Shown piece by piece: positions 7,774 to 11,603 of a stretch of DNA of 11,603 nucleotides. A model generated the notes under the pieces. It was not told the origin of the DNA. It saw nothing but the letters and a program-made list of their open reading frames with translations, and searched no databases. The position numbers were made by a program, and so were the translations under genes. The stretch lies in NCBI GenBank assembly GCA_002341345.1, contig DDNW01000055.1, forward strand, positions 1 to 11,603, given 5' to 3'. The DNA is from Erythrobacter sp. UBA2510. Its GTDB lineage: Bacteria > Pseudomonadota > Alphaproteobacteria > Sphingomonadales > Sphingomonadaceae. The stretch's first letter is position 1. The number at the start of each line of letters is the position of its first letter.

Positions 7774-8243
7774 GCGAACGCGTGGATGTAGGCGATAAAA
7801 TGCCCGATGTCGCGATGGAAACGCCCGATGGCGGCAGCGTGAAGGCAAGCGATTTTGCCGGGCAGAAGCTGGTCTTGTTCTTCTATCCGAAGGACGACAC
7901 GCCCGGTTGCACGACCGAAAACAAGGATTTCACCGCGCTGAAGGGCGATTTCGATGCGGCGGGCGTGGCATTGCTTGGCGTTTCCAAGGACCCGCCTGCC
8001 AAGCACCAGAAATTCGCGGCCAAGCACGATCTGGCCGCGCCGCTGGCCTCCGACCCGGTTGAGAACGGACTTGCCGATGCGCTGGGGATCTGGGTCGAGA
8101 AGAATATGTATGGCCGCAAATATATGGGCATGGAGCGGACCACCTATCTCGTCGGACCCGACGGCAAGATCGCGCAGGTGTGGCGCAAGGTGAAGGTCAA
8201 GGGCCATGCGCAGGCGGTGCTGGAGGCGGCCAAGGCCCTGTGA
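7770..8243 (+). CDS. bcp: Thioredoxin-dependent peroxiredoxin, Bcp/PrxQ type, single cysteine
   Basis: A 157-residue thiol peroxidase of the AhpC/TSA superfamily that reduces hydrogen peroxide and organic hydroperoxides in the cytoplasm. The thioredoxin fold and peroxidatic site are clear: VLFFYPKDDTPGCTTE, with peroxidatic Cys 47 and the Pro-x-x-x-Thr/Ser-x-x-Cys context (T44, P45). Later landmarks are GVSKDPPAKHQKFAAKH, the aspartate-bearing LASDP, and RTTYLVGPDGKI near the C-terminus. Cys 47 is the only cysteine in the protein: the resolving Cys usually five residues later (CTxEAC) is replaced, giving CTTENK. It should therefore be a 1-Cys enzyme resolved by an external thiol. The ATG shares bases with the glnE stop, and the stop TGA overlaps the following gene's GTG, so all three are coupled. 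The start gives a normal family N-terminus (VGDKMPDVAMETPDG). Confidence 0.96.
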   Translation: MSERVDVGDKMPDVAMETPDGGSVKASDFAGQKLVLFFYPKDDTPGCTTENKDFTALKGDFDAAGVALLGVSKDPPAKHQKFAAKHDLAAPLASDPVENGLADALGIWVEKNMYGRKYMGMERTTYLVGPDGKIAQVWRKVKVKGHAQAVLEAAKAL

Positions 8244-9040
8244 GCACGCCCGCGCGCGATCTCTCGCAAGCGATCCGCGAGACGCTGCTGACCGGCGATC
8301 CGCGCGCCAAGGTCAAGGCAACGCGATTGCTGGTGCGCGAGTGGCGCGCAGGCAGGCTGGCGCACGGCTTTTCAGCCGAAATGCCCGAGCGCCCGTGCTG
8401 GCCCGAGAGCCTGCAACTGTTGCCGCCCTCGCAAATGCCCAAGCGTCGCACCGGTGGCTCTGAGGCAAAGCGTATCGCGTTATGGCATGCGCTGGCGCAT
8501 ATCGAATTCGTCGCGATCGACCTCGCGCTTGATCTGGTGGGGCGGTTTGGCGGCGCAATGGACCGCGAGTTTGCGGCTGATTTCCTTGCCGTGGCCGCCG
8601 ACGAGGCGATGCATTTTGCCCTGCTCAATCGCAAGCTGGCGAGCATGGGTGCGGCCTATGGCGATCTGCCCGCGCATGACGGGCTGTGGCAGGCGGCGAG
8701 CGATACCCGCAGCGATGTCGCAGCACGGCTGGCGGTGGTGCCGATGGTGCTGGAGGCACGGGGGCTGGATGTAACTCCCGCTACGCTCGAACGGGTGCGG
8801 TCGCAGGGGGATGAAAACGGAGCCCGAATCCTTGAACGGATCCTTGACGATGAAATTCGACATGTCGCCATGGGGTCAAAGCATTTTTCGCGAATCTGCG
8901 TTGCAAGGCGGGAAATCCCCAAAAAAGCTTGGAAAAGATTCGTAAAACAGCACTTCCGGGGAAGTTTGAAACCGCCATTCAACGACTCAGCGCGCGAGTC
9001 AGCCGGTTTGCCGCGCGAGTACTACGCAGCACTTGCTTGA
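8240..9040 (+). CDS. DUF455 ferritin-like domain protein
   Basis: A 266-residue protein of the DUF455 family, a ferritin-like four-helix bundle expected to bind a carboxylate-bridged diiron centre; its reaction is not established. Likely metal ligands in order are Glu 89 (HIEFVAIDLAL), Glu 122 and His 125 (ADEAMHFALL), Glu 172 (LEARGLDVTP) and Glu 205 and His 208 (DDEIRHVAMG), the usual Glu / ExxH pairs. The N-terminal 70 residues are a helical pre-domain with PERPCWPESL, and the C-terminus is a basic tail ending REYYAALA. The GTG start overlaps the bcp stop as GTGA, which decides the start. Close coupling to a peroxidase suggests a role in iron or oxidant handling, but that is inference from position. 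The last 150 bases (about 8860-8960) are noticeably richer in A than the rest of the gene. Confidence 0.93.
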   Translation: MSTPARDLSQAIRETLLTGDPRAKVKATRLLVREWRAGRLAHGFSAEMPERPCWPESLQLLPPSQMPKRRTGGSEAKRIALWHALAHIEFVAIDLALDLVGRFGGAMDREFAADFLAVAADEAMHFALLNRKLASMGAAYGDLPAHDGLWQAASDTRSDVAARLAVVPMVLEARGLDVTPATLERVRSQGDENGARILERILDDEIRHVAMGSKHFSRICVARREIPKKAWKRFVKQHFRGSLKPPFNDSARESAGLPREYYAALA

Positions 9041-9181
9041 TTAACTTTTTCCGCCGTAGCTTCCAAAATCACAAGACAGGCAATGGTTCCGACAAGTTCT
9101 TCACCAGCGCCTGAAATGACAAGATTTGAAGCCCGACGGGAAACGCGAATGGGTCGCGAATAGGGGCTAAGCAAAGGAAAC

Positions 9182-9212
9182 ACCGGCCAAAAATGGCTCA
9201 AGCCAGGCCGGT
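9182..9212 (+). promoter_or_regulatory. Hairpin with A5 bulge in the leader of the M23 peptidase gene
   Basis: ACCGGCC (9182-9188) pairs with GGCCGGT (9206-9212), and directly inside them TGGCT (9194-9198) pairs with AGCCA (9201-9205). The result is one long hairpin whose only irregularity is a five-A bulge (9189-9193) on the left arm, closed by a TCAA-type loop. It ends two bases before AAAGGG (9215-9220), the ribosome site of the gene starting at 9227. No T-tract follows on the plus strand, so it does not read as an intrinsic terminator. It could be an mRNA leader structure or a DNA-binding palindrome. Confidence 0.5.
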
Positions 9213-9226
9213 ATAAAGGGATCGTA

Positions 9227-9928
9227 ATGCTCGCAAAGCTCCTCCCCTGCCTCGTTGCTGCAGGCGCACTTCTCGGCAACGCGCCGGCGATGGCCAAGGA
9301 AACGGCCACGCCCGCCCCGATGGAAGGCATAATTGCGCTGGACAACCTGGCAGCTGGCAAGATTGGCGACGTGAAGCCGGCCGGCAGCGAGGAATTCCGT
9401 GAGCTCTTCGCCAGCTGGGAAGCGCTCGAGCAGGGTGGCCGTGTTGACAAGAGCGGCAACATCCTTGCCGCCCCGCAGGCCAATGTCGCCGTTCCCTCGC
9501 GCATGCCGGTCGAGGAAATGCGCATGTCGAGCAGCTATGGCATGCGCGATCACCCGGTCCTGCGTCAGCGAAAGCAGCATAATGGTGTCGATCTGGCCGC
9601 GCCGCGCGGTACGCCGGTCTATGCCACTGCTGATGGCATGGTCGGCGTCGCCAAGTACTGGGGCTCTTACGGAAATTACGTTCAGATCGAGCATGGCGGT
9701 GAGCTGGAAACGCGTTACGGCCACCTCTCTGCCTATACGGTTCAGGCTGGCGATATGGTCAGCAAGGGTGACCTGATCGGTTATGTCGGATCGACCGGCC
9801 GTTCGACCGGCCCGCATCTGCATTACGAAGTGCGGATCGACGGTGAGCCGGTCAATCCGATCCCCTACATGGTTGCGCATGCCGAAGACCTCGCGCAGGG
9901 CGAAGGCGGTCGCGGCGGCCCCGAATAA
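9227..9928 (+). CDS. Exported M23 (LytM-type) metallopeptidase
   Basis: A 233-residue periplasmic protein of the LytM/peptidase M23 family, which cleave or regulate cleavage of peptidoglycan cross-bridges. A Sec signal peptide covers about 1-23, with cleavage expected after APAMA. A linker (about 24-95) has no recognised domain. The M23 domain follows: SSSYGMRDHP, then zinc ligands His 118 and Asp 122 in QHNGVDLAAPRGTPVYA, the catalytic-type His 166 in RYGHLSAY, and His 197/199 in STGPHLHYEVRIDG. All four zinc-site residues of active enzymes are present, so it is probably catalytic rather than a degenerate activator. The ATG at 9227 has AAAGGG six bases upstream. The gene lies 186 bases after the DUF455 gene, far enough for its own promoter, and is preceded by a strong hairpin. 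It converges with galU. Confidence 0.94.
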   Translation: MLAKLLPCLVAAGALLGNAPAMAKETATPAPMEGIIALDNLAAGKIGDVKPAGSEEFRELFASWEALEQGGRVDKSGNILAAPQANVAVPSRMPVEEMRMSSSYGMRDHPVLRQRKQHNGVDLAAPRGTPVYATADGMVGVAKYWGSYGNYVQIEHGGELETRYGHLSAYTVQAGDMVSKGDLIGYVGSTGRSTGPHLHYEVRIDGEPVNPIPYMVAHAEDLAQGEGGRGGPE

Positions 9929-10026
9929 GAGCATCGCTGGCCCCAGGTTGGCGAGAGATTAGCTGGAGGGGATTGCCTCGGTCAGCGACTATTATCCGAT
10001 AATTTTCGCGGTGACTTGGCGGCGGA

Positions 10027-10902
10027 TCAGTCCGCCAGGAGGCGTTTGGCCATCGCGCGCACTTCCGCGCCCATGTCCTCGCGCTCCAGCGCAAGCGCCA
10101 GTGTCGCCTCTATGAAGCCGATCTTGCTACCGCAATCGTAGCGTCGCCCTTCGAAGGTGACCGCATGGAACGGCTGGTCGCCGATCATCTTGGCCATGGC
10201 GTCGGTCAGCTGAATCTCGCCTCCGGCGCCCTTTTCCTGACCTTCGAGTGTGCGCATGACTTCGGGTTGCAAGATATAGCGGCCCGAGACGATCTTGTTC
10301 GAGGGTGCGTCTTCCACCTTGGGCTTTTCGACCAGTCCCTTGACCTCGGTCAGCGCGCCCTTTTGCTCGCCCGGCGTGATCACGCCATAGGCGAAGACCT
10401 CTTCCGGCGGAACCTCGAGTACCGAGATCAGATTGCCGCCGACCTCGTTATAGGCTTCGACCATTTGCTTCATGCAGCCCGGTTCGCCGACCATCAGCTC
10501 GTCGGGAAGCATGATCGCGAAGGGCTCGTCACCGACGATTGCGCGTGCGCACCAGATCGCATGGCCCAGACCCATCGGGACCTGCTGGCGCACGGTGATG
10601 ATGTCGCCGGGCGTAGCGCGGGTCGGGTCGAGCACGGAGAGGTCCTTGCCGCGCTCGGCCATGGTCGTCTCAAGTTCGTAGGCGATATCGAAATGTTCGA
10701 CGATGGCGGTCTTGCCGCGCCCGGTGACGAAGATCATCTGCTCGATCCCGGCCTCGCGCGCTTCGTCCACCGCGTACTGGATCAGCGGGCGGTCGACGAT
10801 CGGCAGCAATTCCTTCGGGATCGCCTTGGTCGCGGGGAGGAACCTGGTGCCCATCCCGGCAACGGGAAAGACGGCTTTGCGGATTGGCTTTCGTACATTC
10901 AT
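10027..10902 (-). CDS. galU: UTP--glucose-1-phosphate uridylyltransferase
   Basis: Makes UDP-glucose from UTP and glucose-1-phosphate in the cytoplasm, feeding polysaccharide, LPS and glycolipid synthesis. The 291 residues match the usual length of bacterial GalU. The nucleotide-binding signature GMGTRFLPATK lies at 16-26 with Lys 26 and PKELLPIVDRPLIQY after it; LPDEL at 132-136 supplies the metal-binding Asp; VEKP is at 191-194, GEIQLTDA at 228-235 and DCGSKIGF at 256-263. The ATG at 10902 gives the family-typical N-terminus MNVRKPIRKAVFPVAG, but its ribosome site is weak; a TTG at 10914 would add four residues and is preceded by GGCGGA. It is convergent with the M23 gene and divergent from the small SFPASDPP protein gene, across a 100-base gap. 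Confidence 0.97.
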   Translation of the reverse strand: MNVRKPIRKAVFPVAGMGTRFLPATKAIPKELLPIVDRPLIQYAVDEAREAGIEQMIFVTGRGKTAIVEHFDIAYELETTMAERGKDLSVLDPTRATPGDIITVRQQVPMGLGHAIWCARAIVGDEPFAIMLPDELMVGEPGCMKQMVEAYNEVGGNLISVLEVPPEEVFAYGVITPGEQKGALTEVKGLVEKPKVEDAPSNKIVSGRYILQPEVMRTLEGQEKGAGGEIQLTDAMAKMIGDQPFHAVTFEGRRYDCGSKIGFIEATLALALEREDMGAEVRAMAKRLLAD

Positions 10903-11002
10903 GCTGCGTTGCAATGAAGGTCCGCCGCCGAGCGGTCAACTGACAATAACCGTGAACCTTTCGTGGCCTAGCCCGTTCTTGGACCATGGAAAGGAGCAAA
11001 TT

Positions 11003-11245
11003 ATGGTTTTGCTGAAACTCGCCGCATTGGGTGCCCTGGGCTATGTCGGGTACCGCTATTACGAGAAGAACAAGGCTGATCAGAACGAGGCCTTTGCGGA
11101 TGGGCAGGCCGGGGGCGAAAACTTCGCCCAGATCCGCGATGCCGGTCCGGAAGCGATGGCCGATGGCACGGGACGCGCCTGGACCAAGACCGACGAGGAA
11201 AGCGATGAAAGCTTTCCTGCGAGCGACCCGCCCGCCAATTACTGA
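11003..11245 (+). CDS. Small membrane-anchored protein with C-terminal SFPASDPP motif
   Basis: An 80-residue protein of unknown function. A short hydrophobic N-terminus (about 2-18, LLKLAALGALGYVGYRYY) is followed by KNK, suggesting a membrane anchor or an N-in helix; the rest is acidic and polar, probably disordered. It ends TDEESDESFPASDPPANY. The ESFPASDPP core is a short C-terminal motif I associate with many otherwise unrelated small bacterial proteins, and its role is unknown to me. The ATG at 11003 is well supported by AAGGAG (10991-10996) six bases upstream, among the best ribosome sites in the window, which suggests strong expression. It is divergent from galU and convergent with the RHH gene, 24 bases away. 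Confidence 0.85.
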   Translation: MVLLKLAALGALGYVGYRYYEKNKADQNEAFADGQAGGENFAQIRDAGPEAMADGTGRAWTKTDEESDESFPASDPPANY

Positions 11246-11269
11246 GCGCGAGATCAGGGCGCGCGTTCG

Positions 11270-11512
11270 CTAGCGACCGCCTGCCGCCAGCCGGGCGATC
11301 AGCCACAACCGCAAGGCGCTGGCGAGGCCGGGCGGTCGTTCAGCGCGTATGCGCTCGGCATCAATCCGCGCGATGAGGGCATTGAGCGGGATGCCCTCAT
11401 GCTGTGCGGCGGCGCGCAAGGCTTCCCAGAAAATGGGTTCAAGACTGACAGAAGTCTTGTGACCGGCAATCTCGACCGAATGTTTGACCGGTGGGTGGAA
11501 CAGCTCGGCCAA
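11270..11512 (-). CDS. Ribbon-helix-helix domain protein (RHH_4 type)
   Basis: An 80-residue, probably DNA-binding protein of the alphaproteobacterial RHH_4 type. The ribbon strand is HSVEIAGHKTSVSLEP (about 11-26), followed by two helices, FWEALRAAAQHEGIPLNALI and the IDAER region. A C-terminal LASALRLWLIARL resembles the conserved end of the family. The only upstream start before an in-frame stop is TTG at 11512, preceded by GAGG five bases away, so I accept TTG. It lies 52 bases downstream of the PhaB-like gene on the same strand and may be co-transcribed with it; a role in regulating polyhydroxyalkanoate genes is conceivable but not shown. Target DNA is unknown. Confidence 0.85.
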   Translation of the reverse strand: MAELFHPPVKHSVEIAGHKTSVSLEPIFWEALRAAAQHEGIPLNALIARIDAERIRAERPPGLASALRLWLIARLAAGGR

Positions 11513-11564
11513 GATCGCCTCTTGTCACTATTGGGCGGTGCCGGTCGTCGGCATCGCCGAATCA

Positions 11565-11603
11565 TCAGTACATGTGCTGGCCGCCATTGATCGACATGGT
11601 CGA
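11565..11603 (-). CDS. phaB: C-terminal 12 residues of a PhaB-like SDR reductase (partial)
   Basis: The minus strand from the window edge reads STMSINGGQHMY followed by TGA (11567-11565). SINGGQHMY is the typical C-terminus of acetoacetyl-CoA reductases of the short-chain dehydrogenase family (compare the NGG-x-HM ending of PhaB), which make (R)-3-hydroxybutyryl-CoA for polyhydroxyalkanoate. Only the tail is inside the window; the catalytic Ser-Tyr-Lys and nucleotide-binding Gly motif cannot be checked, so another SDR is possible. Confidence 0.65.
   Translation of the reverse strand, partial: STMSINGGQHMY

Noticed and set aside
9041..9181. Possible RNA gene or ORF between the DUF455 and M23 genes
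   Set aside because: No convincing reading frame with a start, no tRNA-like folds, and no clear -35/-10 pair; only the hairpin at 9182-9212 stands out.
9985..10010. ATTAT-CCG-ATAAT followed by TTT between the convergent M23 and galU genes, as an intrinsic terminator
   Set aside because: The stem is only five A-T pairs and the T-run is short; too weak to call although a terminator is expected in this gap.
1..11603. CRISPR array, insertion sequence, integrase or toxin-antitoxin pair
   Set aside because: No regularly spaced direct repeats, no transposase or recombinase motifs, and the RHH protein has no toxin-like partner beside it.

Overview
This is a GC-rich, gene-dense chromosomal window from an alphaproteobacterium, most likely order Sphingomonadales (Erythrobacteraceae or Sphingomonadaceae type). 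That placement is inferred from protein style and gene order: glnE, a Bcp peroxiredoxin, a DUF455 ferritin-like protein, an M23 peptidase and galU in sequence, a small protein ending in an ESFPASDPP motif, and an alphaproteobacterial RHH_4-type protein beside the tail of a PhaB-like reductase. No database search was possible.

Layout, left to right. (1) Positions 1-1335 hold the C-terminal two thirds of threonyl-tRNA synthetase (thrS, + strand, cut by the window edge). (2) Positions 1354-2013 (-) encode an unrecognised four-helix membrane protein in a conspicuously AT-rich patch; it is the most accessory-looking gene here. (3) Positions 2014-2329 hold its upstream region, a probable 40-residue membrane protein (2159-2281, -), and a nested inverted repeat overlapping a CtrA-like motif. 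(4) Positions 2330-5030 (-) hold a secreted or outer-membrane M28-family peptidase followed immediately by agmatine deiminase. (5) Positions 5122-9040 (+) form a tightly coupled glnE-bcp-DUF455 operon with two 4-base start/stop overlaps. (6) Positions 9227-9928 (+) encode an exported M23 (LytM-type) peptidase preceded by a perfect 11-12 bp hairpin just before its ribosome binding site. (7) Positions 10027-10902 (-) encode galU. (8) Positions 11003-11245 (+) encode a small SFPASDPP protein. (9) Positions 11270-11512 (-) encode an RHH-domain protein, followed at the window edge by the last 12 codons of a PhaB-like acetoacetyl-CoA reductase.

Most genes are housekeeping or envelope functions: translation (thrS), nitrogen control through glutamine synthetase adenylylation (glnE), peroxide and iron handling (bcp, DUF455), murein remodelling (M23), UDP-glucose supply (galU), polyamine or arginine catabolism (agmatine deiminase) and peptide scavenging (M28). 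I see no CRISPR array, transposase, integrase, tRNA or rRNA. I cannot demonstrate a new multi-gene system. The best second looks are the AT-rich orphan membrane gene, the hairpin leader of the M23 gene, the CtrA-like motif ahead of the tiny membrane ORF, and the single-cysteine Bcp.
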